A DNA stretch of 64,000 nucleotides, taken from contig CM019713.1 of the NCBI GenBank assembly GCA_009760885.1, positions 7,748,266-7,812,265 of the forward strand, read 5' to 3'. The notes under the pieces were generated by a model. That model did no database searches, had not been told where the DNA came from, and saw only the letters and a program-made list of their open reading frames with translations. The position numbers were made by a program, and so were the translations under genes. Below, one piece after another: positions 44,291-54,674 of this stretch; positions within the stretch are counted from its first letter, which is position 1; each line of letters begins with the position of its first letter. Source of the stretch: Achatina immaculata. Lineage: Eukaryota > Mollusca > Gastropoda > Stylommatophora > Achatinidae.

Positions 44291-44485
44291 TAGACTAAAC
44301 TGGTGCAACGAAAACCACGGTTTCACGCAATCTCGCTTCAGAGACCCACCAAGAGTACAGGCTCAAGCCCTGAGATACTCTGAACGGGGGACCACGGGAC
44401 TAAACGAGGACCACAGGCGTAAATTAAGTAGGATCACAGGGCGGTCTTGGTGGTAGAAGCGAACGAAGAAGAAGAAGATACTCAG

Positions 44486-44930
44486 AATATCCAAAGTGAC
44501 TATTGCAATCTCTTCCTTGTTTATTCTTATGCTACCCTGAATTGATGTCGTGCCTGCTAGCTTGTCCACTTTCTCGTTGCTTTTGACCCCCGCATGCCCC
44601 GGGCAGTACATCCACGTCAAAGTGGATAACCGAGAGCCCTCTAGAAGCTGAACCGACTCCCTGCGGAAGAAGTGTCTCTCGATTCTCCGTAACAAGCTTT
44701 GGAAGTCTGTTACAATGATCCCACGTGAGTCGCCCTGTTCCACCAACCAGGAAATTGCTTCTGATGCTCCCTGTACCTCCATTCTCATGCTCGAAGCTAC
44801 AAACTCGGCAGTATGCAGACTTGATCACTGTTGAGGAGGCTTTACAGACAATCAAGGCGTCTAGGGACAGTGCGCCGCAGGCAGACAGAGTTCGGCACAG
44901 CCACCCGAAACAGGTATGAGAGGCAGTAGG
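44486..44930 (-). pseudogene. LINE-H fragment: RNase H domain
   Basis: The minus strand reads SSMRMEVQGASEAISWLVEQ, GIIVTDFQSLLRRIERHF, LTWMYCPGHAGVKSNEKVDK. These are the Glu, Asp and His/Asp motifs of a retrotransposon RNase H. The N-terminal YTDGS motif is missing and the 5' side is frameshifted (IKSAYCRV). An independent copy lies at 45912-46264 in the opposite orientation. Confidence 0.82.
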
Positions 44931-44934
44931 GGAG

Positions 44935-45700
44935 AAAATAAAAGACCATTTTAGTGTTACCATTACGAAGCACTTGCGTTTTACGTATTTTATTTGTCTG
45001 ACTGGGGCTCGCATACTGTCCAAACTTACTAATGATGTTCTTATGTCTGTTTTCATTTGCAATGTTTGTTTCTTTTGTTTTCATGTCTTTTTATAATTTC
45101 TTGTTTTTGTTGCATTATAGCACAAAAACTTGGACTGAAAACTAAACAGGAAATTTTTAAAAAAGATTAGAAGGAATGAAAACATATGCCTTAGACTTAA
45201 CGGGATCTACAGAAGAGTTACAACAAAACAAAAAAATATAAGTCCACATAAGAAGATTTCTAAGAAACACCCCTGCCATGTTTGCATTTCAACATGACTT
45301 GAAGCATTTAGCTTAAGTGGTAATCGTTGGCCTCTTGATCCTCCCATTCCCTTGTATGGTCTACTCTGACAACTGCCTACCAGTGCTTAAGTACGGCCCA
45401 GCCGTTGTCATCTGTTGTTAAATGTATATGTAGAATGTGGTGTTCGGTCCCTTACTTGTGCAGGGTTAACAACTCTGAGCATTTGTTTAAAGCCAGAGCG
45501 TTGTTATGTTTTGTCCCTTGTATCAAGGACTCCAGGTAGTCTTTGCTTCTTGCTAGCAGGAGATTTTCGGAAGGCAAGGAGCGAGAGTACAGGTTGCGAA
45601 TGGAGTGTGTTTGTATCTCGAGGTGTGTGGAAGTGAAGTTGTACTGTCTAGAAATATGACAGATAAAAGAGATAACGACTGCAGTAAAACTGGTTCTAGT
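44935..45700. other. Non-coding stretch
   Basis: 45640-45702 contains GTAAAACTGGTTCTAGTAAT, shared with 28913-28932, so the arm family may extend further left than 45703. Confidence 0.4.
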
Positions 45701-45702
45701 AA

Positions 45703-46460
45703 TACAGGTAGATACAGGTGTATGGTACAGTTTTACAAAGCGACAGAGGAAATGAGAAATGTGAGGGAAAAAAAACACAAAAACATGAAAAACATACAAC
45801 ATCCAATATTTCGGCAAGAGCCTTTTTCAATGATTACATACAAAAACAAACACAACATGGAAGAAGAAAAATTATGAAAATGAAGAACCTAGCTTTGTGG
45901 CGTCCCTCATCAGAAACAATTTCCTGGTTGGTGGAGCACGGCGACTCGCATGGGATCATTGTAACAGACACCCAAAGCATGTTACGAAGAATCGAGAGGC
46001 ATTTCTTCCGCAGGGAGTCGGTTCAGCTTCTAGAGGGGTCTCGGTTATCCACTTTGACGTGGATGTACTGCCCGGGGCATGCGGGGGTCAAAAGCAATGA
46101 GAAAGTGGACAAGCTGGCAGGCACGGCATCAATTCAGGGTAGCCTAAGAATGGACAAGGAAGAGATTGCAATAGCCACTTTGGATAGGCTGCGTATGAAG
46201 GACGATACCGGGTTGAATGACGACAACTACTTCAGGAAGATGATCAAATTGGGAGAGAAGAAGGGATGAGGGATGCCACAAAGCTAAGTTCTTCATTTTT
46301 CTTCTTTTATGTTGTTTTTGTTTCTGTATGTAATCCTTGAAAAAAGGCTCAGGCCGAAATATTGGATGTTGTATGTTTTTAATTTTTAGTTTTTTCTCAC
46401 TTTTCTCATTCCCTCTATAGCTTTGTAAAATTGTACTATACACCCCTATCTACCTGTATG
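45703..46460. mobile_element. Foldback element with 200-bp inverted arms around an RNase H fragment
   Basis: The left arm 45703-45911 reads TACAGGTAGATACAGGTGTA, then ACAACATCCAATATTTCGGC and AGCTTTGTGGCGTCCCTCAT. The right arm 46460-46265, read on the minus strand, gives the same order: ATACAGGTAGATAGGGGTGT, CATCCAATATTTCGGCCTGA, AGCTTTGTGGCATCCCTCAT. Identity is high over about 200 bp. The 350-bp centre is LINE-H RNase H. The arm sequence recurs elsewhere (28895, 29375, 35365, possibly 27250). Confidence 0.8.
45912..46264 (+). pseudogene. LINE-H RNase H segment between inverted arms
   Basis: Reads ISWLVEHGDSHGIIVTDTQS, FFRRESVQLLEGSRLSTLTW, CPGHAGVKSNEKVDKLAGTA, then KDDTGLNDDNYFRKMIKLGE. 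Some 115 codons remain open. It fills exactly the space between two 200-bp inverted arms (45703-45911 and 46265-46460). Confidence 0.85.
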
Positions 46461-46724
46461 TATAGAAATATGAAAGTGTACCGGATTTTGCTGAATATAT
46501 GTTGTAAGTTGGTGTTATGGTTGTCAGGAATGGCTATTGGTCAGTGGCAGATTCATTATGTACCTTTTTATTACTGATGAAGCCGGCCCGTGTTGTTGCT
46601 ACTCATTCTAACTATTCGTACGTGTCATTGCCACCATCACCACCAGGTATATAAGATAAGGACCATACTCTTACACTGTTAGCTTTCATGATGGTGGTGG
46701 TTAACTGTGGTTTTGTACAGACTC

Positions 46725-46935
46725 AAGGCCACGCTATAATATCCCCTGAACAAGTCCCATAACTCTGTTCTCGAAACCTTGTTGTAGTTCATCTTGATTT
46801 TATTGTGCTCCATATTTCTGAGATGTAAAGGACCACTGGTCTTATAGCAGTTTTATATTTCAGTTCATTTCCTCGATCTAGCAGTGATTTCAGCTTGTTC
46901 TCTTCGGCTCGAAGCGATGACAAAATATCTGCAGA
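46725..46935 (-). pseudogene. Short RT-like remnant
   Basis: Minus-strand frames give RPVVLYISEMW-type sequence, the usual 'PVVLYGSETW' thumb region of non-LTR RTs, with frameshifts. Too short for family assignment. Confidence 0.35.
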
Positions 46936-46946
46936 TATTCAGTAGC

Positions 46947-47105
46947 TGTGTCGAGTTTGTATATAATGTGTTCTCGACATCTGGGCGGTCAGGCAGGTCG
47001 TCTGTAACTGTATCGAGTTTGTATATAATGTGTTCTCGACATCTGGGCGGTCAGGCAGGTCGTCTGTAACTGTATCGAGTTTGTATATAATGTATTCTCG
47101 ACATT
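46947..47105. repeat. 62-bp minisatellite x2.6
   Basis: Two full 62-bp units (TGTATCGAGTTTGTATATAA, then TCTGGGCGGTCAGGCAGGTC) and a partial third. Confidence 0.9.
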
Positions 47106-47334
47106 TTTGAGCGCTGTTATTACATCTAAGAGACGACGTATGACGGGGTCTTTTTTTTTTTGTTACTATCATATAGTGGACATATGGGCGTTTCATCTGA
47201 CCTTATTCGATGTATCTATGGGGTCAGGGGTATGTGCCCTGCTCTTAGTTGGAAGGTGATGGTCTTATATAACGATACATATTATCCCTCTCCCCTTTTC
47301 TCTCTCTTCCCCCCCCCCCCAGAATAATGCTTTT

Positions 47335-47565
47335 AAATTCAAGCATTTTAAGTTTCGCATAGCACTCGTCTAGCAACCGAATCTTCGAAGGTTCGAATCC
47401 CCAGCTGAGTGGGATTTTTTCCCCCGACCAATACGACCCAGCCTCATAAAATGGGTACCAGAGAAAATCTTGGAAGGAAAGGCAGCGAGGAAAGGGACTG
47501 GCCACCCTACCTCATACGCTGATGGCCCAGCACAATGAGGTCTCTAACGCTTCATCCCCTACGGT
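47335..47565 (+). mobile_element. tRNA-derived SINE
   Basis: GCATAGCACTCGTCTAGCAA, then CGAAGGTTCGAATCCCC (perfect B-box), a body with AAAATGGGTACCAGAGAAAA, GGCAGCGAGGAAAGGGACTG, and end CTCATACGCTGATGGCCCAG. It inserts 600 bp upstream of the first GTPase exon. Confidence 0.7.
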
Positions 47566-48175
47566 ATTTGTATGGGACTATCTTTACCTTGTATTAAAAT
47601 CTTCTTCATATCTGTATTGCACATATATCGCTGATGGTTATAGATTAACTTCCTGGAACATTTACAACTACTTAAAAACCCATGAGAAATCTAACCATAA
47701 ATCCTCATGTCATTTATTTGTAATTTATATTCCTCCAAATTCTTAATTTACTGCACACGGTTTTGCATGCACTAAATAGAAAAGGTTCTTGTACAACACT
47801 GTAACCATATCTTTCTTCGTGGTCGCCACCTCTGATAATATTATGTTTTATACGGGATTCAGCCTCTTTTATGAAAAGGGGAAAAAAATGTATTTTTCTT
47901 ATATAAATAAAGTTAATTTTCTCTATCCTTAACGTAATTTCTGCTGCAGGTTATCCGAGTGCTGGCCTGTAACGTTTCTAAGAAACATAATTCTGGCTCG
48001 TCTTTCTAAAACAAGCTAGAGTTTGGGAGCAAAAAAATTAGGTTCAAACTTCAACAACAAAATAAATAGTGCTTGCAGAAGAAAGAAAATGCATTTTTTT
48101 CTGTTGTTTTACAAAACGCTAAATTTTGTGTTCTGCTCTTTGTAACATATATTTTTCTTATTTTTTTTTTCACAG

Positions 48176-48387
48176 AAGTGTTGAACAAGGCAAACAGTTT
48201 TAGCTAGAGAGAGAGAGAGAGGGAGAGGGAGGGAGGGAGAGAGAGAGGATAAACCTCTAGAGGACAGGAGAAATGTGGTGCGGAACAGTCCGGGGCAGGG
48301 AAAGGCTGAGGTCTGACAGCGACTGCTCTGTTTATGACGAGGAGTACAGGATCGTCGTCGTCGGAGCCAAAGATGTTGGGAAAACTG
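48176..48387 (+). CDS. RGK-type Ras-like GTPase, exon with start codon and P-loop (coding from 48273)
   Basis: First visible exon of a Ras-superfamily GTPase. A long pyrimidine tract ending in CACAG at 48171-48175 marks the acceptor. The exon then holds a 97-nt leader with a (GA)n tract, an in-frame TAG at 48258, and ATG at 48273, the first Met after that stop. The exon encodes 38 codons and ends ACT-G|GTGAGC (phase 1). Residues 14-21 read SDSDCSVY, followed by DEEYRIVVVG and the G1 P-loop GAKDVGKT (31-38). A Ser/Asp-rich stretch ending in VY just before beta-1 is typical of the RGK group (Rad, Rem, Gem/Kir), membrane-associated GTPases that bind calcium-channel beta subunits and restrain voltage-gated calcium channels. 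The N-terminal extension is short for that family, so an upstream alternative start is possible. RGK assignment is inference from this and the later exons. Confidence 0.75.
48205..48248. repeat. (GA)n tract in the 5' leader of the GTPase exon
   Basis: About 44 bp of GAGAGAGAGGGAGAGGGAGG-type sequence, 25 bp upstream of the ATG, on the sense strand. Confidence 0.85.
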
Positions 48388-49019
48388 GTGAGCCAACATT
48401 TACATCTGCTCAAGATTTTACTGGCACCTTCCAGCAAGTTTTTCCTCTTTTATGTAAAACTTTCTTACTAAGATAAAAAGGGAAATTTGGAACAAACATA
48501 GTTTAAAAAGTAACAGAATGCTTAGTTTCTTTGTGCTATCTTGTTTTCGGACCCCCCCCCCTTTTTTTTTTAGATTGGACGTAAGAGACAGAGTAGGCGT
48601 GTGTCTCTCTGACTGACACATGTCAATAGTCAGTAAGCTGAGCAAAAATTCCTTTTATGGTGATGCCTCGAGGACCACCTTTGATGATTCACGATCAGGG
48701 TAGGTAATCTCATTGTACTACGGACACTTGCTGTAGCCGAATCAACTGAGAGCCTGGGCATCTCAAGGAAAGGTGGTACAAGGAATCCATGGAGTAGTAA
48801 TAAGTGTTTAGTTACAAGACTCTCTCGTCCAGGTGGTCAGCTTGATATCATCATGCAGAGATCTGTCCATGTGTTACTGTTCTGATCAGCGATCATTCTT
48901 TAAAAGTAACGGAATAACCTAACGCCTGTTGTATTTGTTAGACATAACACCGATCATATCACACTTTCATGTGCCGATGACCTTGGAAACACGGGCCTAA
49001 CACCGTATCCCCGAAATGC

Positions 49020-49285
49020 CGTACAGGCATGGAAACGGGATTTTACCTTTTACCTGTTTTGTTTGTTAAAGGTAAAAGGTAATGGCGTGCAGGCATGGAA
49101 ACGGGATTTTACCTTTACCTGTTTTGTTTGTTAAAGGTAAAAGGTAATGGCGTGCAGGCATGGAAACAGGATTTTACCTTTACCTGTTTTGTTTGTTAAA
49201 GGTAAAAGGTAATGTCGTACAGGCATGGACATGGGATTTTACCTTTTACCTCTTTTGTTTGTTAAAGATAAAAGGTAATGCCTTA
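49020..49285. repeat. About 62-bp minisatellite x4 grown from a SINE tail
   Basis: Units contain GCAGGCATGGAAACGGGATT, TTACCTTTACCTGTTTTG and GTTAAAGGTAAAAGGTAATG. The AAAGGTAAAAGGTAA core is the reverse of the SINE 3' tail seen once at 2125-2145, where CATGGAAACACATAGGGG also follows. Confidence 0.85.
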
Positions 49286-49512
49286 GACGCATACAGGAGA
49301 TGTGGTGTTAGTGCCCATATTTTCCTTGACCAGTCGACACACTAGGGGGGTGATGTGGTCAGCATCACGTCTGGCCGCCTTTCCTTCTAGAAGAAGTCGG
49401 GTACCAATTCCTACAGCTGGCTGATCGGAGCGCCTTCGGCCAGATTCGAACCCCCGACCTTCGCCATGAGAGACTAGTGCACTAGCAAGTTCTCCACTCA
49501 GACGTCATTTGT
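49286..49512 (-). mobile_element. tRNA-derived SINE, well preserved
   Basis: The minus strand starts GACGTCTGAGTGGAGAACTT, TAGTCTCTCATGGCGAAGGT, B-box GGGGGTTCGAATCTGG, body CAGCTGTAGGAATTGGTACC, GTGTGTCGACTGGTCAAGGA. The tail merges into the 62-bp array at 49020-49285. Located in intron 1 of the GTPase gene. Confidence 0.75.
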
Positions 49513-49514
49513 CT

Positions 49515-50020
49515 GTTGAGCTGAGTTTTAGATAAAACTATTAAGCTGCACTTGCTGATCATCATGATCTTATCAGTTGCCTTTGATCTCACGAAGTAAT
49601 TGAATTGACAGAAAGAAAGAATAAGAGAAAATGGATATATTCATAACAAATATGATACTGACATGAAAATAATTTTTAAAATGAAGTAACATTTATACAA
49701 ATATAAACAATAATTTCATACTGGAAGGTTTGCAATGAACAATGATTTCTTCAATAGAAGATTTAGAGTTCTGCAATGGATATTTTTATAAATTCTATCT
49801 TTTGACAAAATTAAACTACTATCATCGTTATTAATCGGTTCCATTGATATTATTTTCGGAAAAATGATCCTATTTTTTAACTCTGTCAGTGCCACTGTCC
49901 AGTTATAACATAATTACCAGCAATAAACATATCCCATTTCTGTAGGCTCCACTACACTCAAGATTTTAGCATCATTTTACACACCTTCAGAAGTTTAGGG
50001 ACAGCATTAGGCCAAGTCGA
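49515..50020. other. AT-rich intron sequence
   Basis: Intron 1 of the GTPase gene; nothing else recognised. Confidence 0.5.
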
Positions 50021-50023
50021 TAA

Positions 50024-51504
50024 GGTCATGGTGCAGGTGAAGATGAAATAACACCCGAAATGTTAAAAGCTGTCAGTAGTGACAATAACTACAGAGAACG
50101 TTTAGCAAGATTTGGAAAGAAGAAAAGGTCCTTTCTAAATGGAAAAAAGGAATCATCGTTAAAATACAAAAAAATGCCACCTTAATGACTGTAACAATTG
50201 GAGAGGAGTAACCTTAATATCAGTTGTGTCAAAAGCATTTTGCAAGGTCATTCTGAATAGACTTAAAGATACAGTGGATACTGCAATGAGAGAAGAACAA
50301 GCAGGATTTCGAAAAGGGAGAAGATGTCTCGACCAGATCTTTACTCTCAGAATAATACTTCAAGAACATATTGAAAAGCAGAAACCATTAATACTGAAAT
50401 TCATAGCTTTTAAAAGGCATTTGATAGCATACACATAGGTTCATTATGGAGAATTTTACGTCTATATGGAATACCATCTAAAACTGTTAACATCATTAAG
50501 GACCTCTAAAATGGATATGTTTGTGCAGTCAAGACGGAAGAACGGGTGGGCGAATGGTTCCAGATTGAAACAGGTGTGAAACAAGGATGTATACTGTTTC
50601 TTTTGCTTTTTGGAATTGCAACATACCTCATAATGAAAAAATGCTGCACAGGTAACACAGGTATTCATTGGGTACATGGGATCCAACTAGACGATCTTGA
50701 TTTTGCTGATGACATAACTCTTATCAGTAAAAATGTGAACTCCATGCAAGAAAAAACAGATAGCCTGTCTTCAATGGCTAGCAAAATAGGACTTGAAATT
50801 AACAAGGACAAAACAAAAATAATGAAACTTCCCATTAATCAAAATGGAAAAAATACTCGTAGAAAGGACAGATGTTGAAGAAGTCAATCATTTTGCATAC
50901 CTTGGCAGCTACATAGACCATGATGGTGACACCAGAAATGAAGTTAGAATTAGAATTGCAAAAGCAGCATCGATCTTCAAGAATCTTGGGAACATATGGC
51001 ATTCAAAAGTTATAAGCACAAAAACCAGGTTAAGACTATTGAATTCAAATATAATATCCACACTCATTTATGCATGTGAAAGCTGGAAAACAACTAAAGA
51101 AACAGACAAGAAATTAGACTCTTTCGAAAAGAAATGCCTAAGGAAAATACTCGGCATCAAGTGGAACAAATTCAAGAACAATGCAGAGATAAGACAGATG
51201 AGCGAACAGCAACCAGTCTCAGGGGTGATCGGGAAAAAGAGATGGACATATGTTGGTCACTTGATGAAAAGAAACGATCAAAGAATCCCAAAACAAGCTA
51301 TCAAGTGGAGCTCAACAGGCCAAAGAAAAAGAGGCAGACCACGTGAAATTCTAAAGAGGACATTGATAAGAGAGGCCAAACTAATGGGCATAAAATCCCT
51401 CGATGAGGTTGAAAAGTTCGCCGAAAACAGGAACAACTGGCGAACTACCTTGCAAGCCCTATGTGACGTTTAACGGTACGGGAAGGATATAAGATATAAG
51501 ATAA
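50024..51504 (+). pseudogene. LINE-D: 5'-truncated reverse transcriptase with intact C-terminal frame
   Basis: Begins in the RT N-terminal region (GEDEITPEMLKAV) and runs through frame-broken RT blocks. These are EEQAGFRKGRRCLDQIFTLR (50226-50438), ETGVKQGCILFLLLF and the catalytic FADD of LDFADDITLIS (50546-50878). An intact 209-codon frame follows (50844-51473) with FAYLGSYIDHDGDTRNEVRI, IYACESWKTTKETDKKL and RRKRGRPREI-type basic motifs. It ends LQALCDV*. This is the common RT class often annotated as 'craniofacial development protein 2-like' or 'endonuclease-reverse transcriptase'. The 3' tail is GGGAAGGATATAAGATATAAG. Copies of just the 3' end lie at 4335 and 8870. Confidence 0.88.
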
Positions 51505-52110
51505 GACTATCCGTCATAAGGGGACTGAAACATCACAAGATCAAAGACCTGGACAACCTGACAGAAGCCCTATAACCAGCAAGCACAATATCAAATAAAG
51601 AAGTTATACAATGGATACCCACGCGCAGTAACACCCAGGAAAATGTAGAGTCAGACAAAATAGGACAAAAAGGAGGCAGAATGAAACAGAAAGAAGGAAG
51701 CACAGCATACGAAGAAACACATCAGACTTGAAGCCATATACTTGTATAAAGACAAATTGGAACCCTAAACAAACAAACAAACAAACAAAATACGATGACA
51801 AATACTTTCTCAAGAGAATGACCAAGTGATAATCTTCCGACTGAGAACAGAACATTGCAGGCTAAGACAACAGAAGCTGAAAATTGGCCCAACAGATCTA
51901 CGTGCCGTCGGGAAAGAGCAACAGACGTCATGTCACATCCTACAGAGTTGCCAGCTAAACAACCTACTCAGACAAAGGACCTACAGAGTTGCCAGCTAAA
52001 CAACCTACTCAGACAAAGGACCTAGAAGACCTATTCCTTACTTCCACTTTGAAAATCGTTCGCCGGGTTCAATTTGCCAAAACTGATCCTGGAGTATTTC
52101 TACAGTTCCC
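51505..52110 (+). pseudogene. Decayed 3' end of a relative of the 59638 retrotransposon (RNase H and zinc knuckle)
   Basis: Read on the + strand with frameshifts, this region gives an RNase H remnant (EVIQWIPTRSNTQENVESDK, where the intact element has TLQWIPSHCGIPGNEKAD). It then gives the C-terminal domain (QVIIFRLRTEHCRLRQQKLK, then CHILQSCQLNNLLRQ). The zinc-knuckle part carries a 41-bp direct duplication (about 51940-52021). It follows directly on the LINE-D tail at 51505. Confidence 0.65.
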
Positions 52111-52114
52111 TTGG

Positions 52115-52960
52115 CTCTACTTAACTCTGTGACTATCAAGATCCTACCTTTATATGCCTTCTTTCGCTCACACACGCGGGCTTTTCTGCCTTTGAAGTCC
52201 AAGTGTTGATTTACTTACATGCTTAGGCACGCATTTCTTAATTTTACCTTCCGACGTTAGCTCCCCTTTAGATGTGAGATCTATTTTTGCTTTATTCGGT
52301 CTTCAGTTTCACAAGGATCCTTAGCAAACAGACAAACATGAAAGAGGTTCGCAACATACAAACATGAAAGAGGTTCGTCTTTGCTCTTAGATAAACGTAG
52401 ACTCTGGTAACACTATTTCCTTTTTTTCCCCCGATATTTATTTTATGTAAAAACAAGGGTGGAAACTACGCTGTATTTATTACAAATTATCTCCCATAGA
52501 GCGATACGGAAGTTATTTCCGAGCCCTTTATACATGAAGGTTAAGATGAGTTTTTTTGTATGTGTGTGTCTTGGGGGGGGGGGTTATAGGAATAAGACAA
52601 GAAGGAGAAGGAATATGTTCTTCCACTATCCCAGTATGAATTTTTTTTTTCTTTAGTTCCCACAAGACCTCCTTTTAGAACGACACAGCTAGAGTTCATG
52701 GTAGCCGTAGCTAGCACTTGGAACAGCTACCGTTCTTTAGCCAGGATAAACCTCGTCATGTCTCCATTTTCAGTGAACGAGAATAAGGAACTGGGTTTTT
52801 TTTTCCTCCTTGCAAACGTACACAACCATACCCCAGTTCACTCCCGGCGTTGAGCTGAGACTTGGTAATACGCTATTTTGCAATGCTTTACGGCGGAAAA
52901 CGTGGAGATTTAGCACGGGAAAACTAGTGTGTTTTTTCTTACCCAGTAAGACCAAGGGAG
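52115..52960. other. Intron sequence with poly-G/poly-T runs
   Basis: (G)10 at 52573-52582 and T-runs. No elements recognised. Confidence 0.5.
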
Positions 52961-52969
52961 ATTGATTGA

Positions 52970-53060
52970 TTGATCTTTTTTTTTTCTTTTTTCAAAAGGG
53001 TTAAGAATTGGGCACGCAGGCCCGTCTGACATTCTGCCCTTTATCATACATATTTCACTC
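52970..53060 (-). repeat. LINE-G 3' end fragment
   Basis: The minus strand reads AAGGGCAGAATGTCAGACGG GCCTGCGTGCCC, matching LINE-G 3' UTR at about 21823-21860. A (GATT)n tract (about 52962-52974) is the reverse of a tetranucleotide tail. How far the element extends towards 53480 is unclear. Confidence 0.6.
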
Positions 53061-53064
53061 TATT

Positions 53065-53485
53065 TCAGACATTCTACAAATATGCTGTTCATGTAACAAA
53101 CATAATTAACATTGAAGCTGAGAGACATAAAATAAAATATAACATTTACGTTTCGCTCTTATCCATTCACTCAGTACAGAAGTAAATTCATACATATATA
53201 AATGACTATCTATTAAACAAAATTTTCGGGACTTAACAGAATAAACAATTAACCGTATTCAGTGTCTGTAAGAGTAGTCTAAGATAACTTTTTAGATATA
53301 AAGATAGTGGAGTAGAAGCAAAAGGCAGCAACATAGAAAAATGTGTTGTGCTACACAAAAGTTCAAAGTTCAGCAATGAATTCTTCATAAGAACGCTGTT
53401 ACCTCTATGGTAATCCAAAAAAAAAAAAAAAATCGTCTGGAGAAGATATCACAGGATATACTCTGTAAAACTAGAAGATCATTCC
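53065..53485. other. AT-rich intron sequence, possibly LINE-G interior
   Basis: Could be the worn upstream part of the minus-strand LINE-G; no RT codons recognised. (A)15 at 53418-53432. Confidence 0.35.
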
Positions 53486-53489
53486 ATTA

Positions 53490-54672
53490 ACTTCTCAGTT
53501 ATTTCCACGTCCCTTGCGGAAATTTGCCTCCCAAACAGCTCTACTGTAGGTCTCTCGGTTGTAAGAAAGATGTCTGCTGCTGATGCATCCATTTGCAGAT
53601 TATCAACGATATCTTGCAGCCATCTTCGATTTGGTCTTCCTCTCTTTCTTTTTCCCATTATGTATACTTCCCCAAGTTCTCATGACGCTTAATATGTCCA
53701 AAATAATTAAGTTTTCTCTCTTTAATCCTCTTTACTAGCCAGACTTCTTCAATATTAAGTTCTTGTAGTATGGATATATTTGTTCTTTTTTGTGTCCATG
53801 ATATTTGAAGAATTCTTCTGTAACATTTACATTTAAAGGCATTTATGTGTTTCTCAGCTGTTTTGTTAAGTGTCCAGGTGTCACAGGCATATGTTGTGAT
53901 GGGAAAGATGCATGCCCTTAAAAATCTTAATTTTGTAGTTCTGTCTGTTCCTCTCCACAGATTCTTTATTTGTTTTACTTTCTGAAGAGCGATAGATGTC
54001 CTCCTTTTAATTTCCTTAATTGTATCTCCATTATTAGTAGTGATCCAAGATATTCAAAACTCTCCACTTCTTCCAGTTTTTCCTCATTGATACATATTTC
54101 AGTTGCCTTGTTTATTTTGTCAGTTGTCATCAATTTAGTTTTCTTTGCATTAAGATAGAGGTTCTGCTCTTCGCTGTTCTTACGGACTGACATAATTAGT
54201 TTTTCCATTCCTTTTTGTGTTGTGGACAGTAATACTGTATCATCAGCATATCTAATCTCTGGTATTTCATAACCTCCAATTTTTATGGCATTGTAATATT
54301 CTTTGTCTGTATCTTCTCTAACATTCCTCATCATGTTTTCAGTATACAAGTTAAATAAGTAAGGCGACAATATGTACCCCTGACGGACCCCTATGTCAAA
54401 CCAAGTTGTTGTTGCATCATTTATTCTCACTGCTGTCTGTTGGCAGTTATACTAACTGTATCAAATGTGTTTGAAATCCCATTTTTTCCCAAAGCTTCTG
54501 ATGTTGTACACAATCAAATGCCTTTGAATAGTCTATAAAAGATAAATATGGATTCAAATTAAACTCTCCGCATTTCTCTATTATTAATCTTATATTGAAC
54601 ATACGATCTCTTGATCCTCTTCCTTGTCTAAAACCGGCTTGGAACATAGTGACTTCTTCTTCTAACATTAAC
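53490..54672 (-). pseudogene. LINE-B: longest copy, 5'-truncated RT
   Basis: On the minus strand, from 54672 downward, RT blocks are seen in order: TMFQAGFRQGRGSRDRMFNI, IDYSKAFDCVQHQKLWEKMG (54668-54447), then after a small gap FDIGVRQGYILSPYLFNLYT, IPEIRYADDTVLLSTTQKG (catalytic YADD) and EVESFEYLGSLL (54430-53975). The C-terminal part (CETWTLNKTAEKHINAF-type) continues with frameshifts to GHAN near 53505. At least two frameshifts make it dead. It is the reference copy for the fragments at 2705, 4491, 18185, 31767 and 37815. Confidence 0.88.
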
Positions 54673-54674
54673 TT

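Larger units (their letters stand above)
43090..44482 (+). mobile_element. GC-rich non-coding element: two monomer arrays plus a LINE-type 3' tail
   Basis: Distinctly GC-richer than its surroundings. It has three parts: an upstream irregular segment with about 107-bp monomers, a 250-bp block of three 85-bp monomers, and a 200-bp end closing in GAAGCGAACGAAGAAGAAGA, the same tail as the 59638 retrotransposon. No long frame with known domains. Tandem 5' monomers followed directly by a LINE tail look like a promoter-bearing 5' UTR joined to a 3' end, a non-autonomous derivative. It lies head to head with LINE-H at 44486. Confidence 0.5.

Noticed and set aside
44532..45062. 176-codon minus frame as a host gene
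   Set aside because: It overlaps LINE-H RNase H in a shifted frame and only partly follows the element's true frame.
2122..49512. Stand-alone tRNA genes suggested by B-box sequences (GGTTCGAATC)
   Set aside because: Each lies in a longer repeated body with a shared tail, and acceptor stems do not pair, so they are SINEs.
50226..51473. Host gene 'craniofacial development protein 2-like'
   Set aside because: That annotation name is commonly given to this RT class; the RT motifs and repeat copies show it is retrotransposon sequence.
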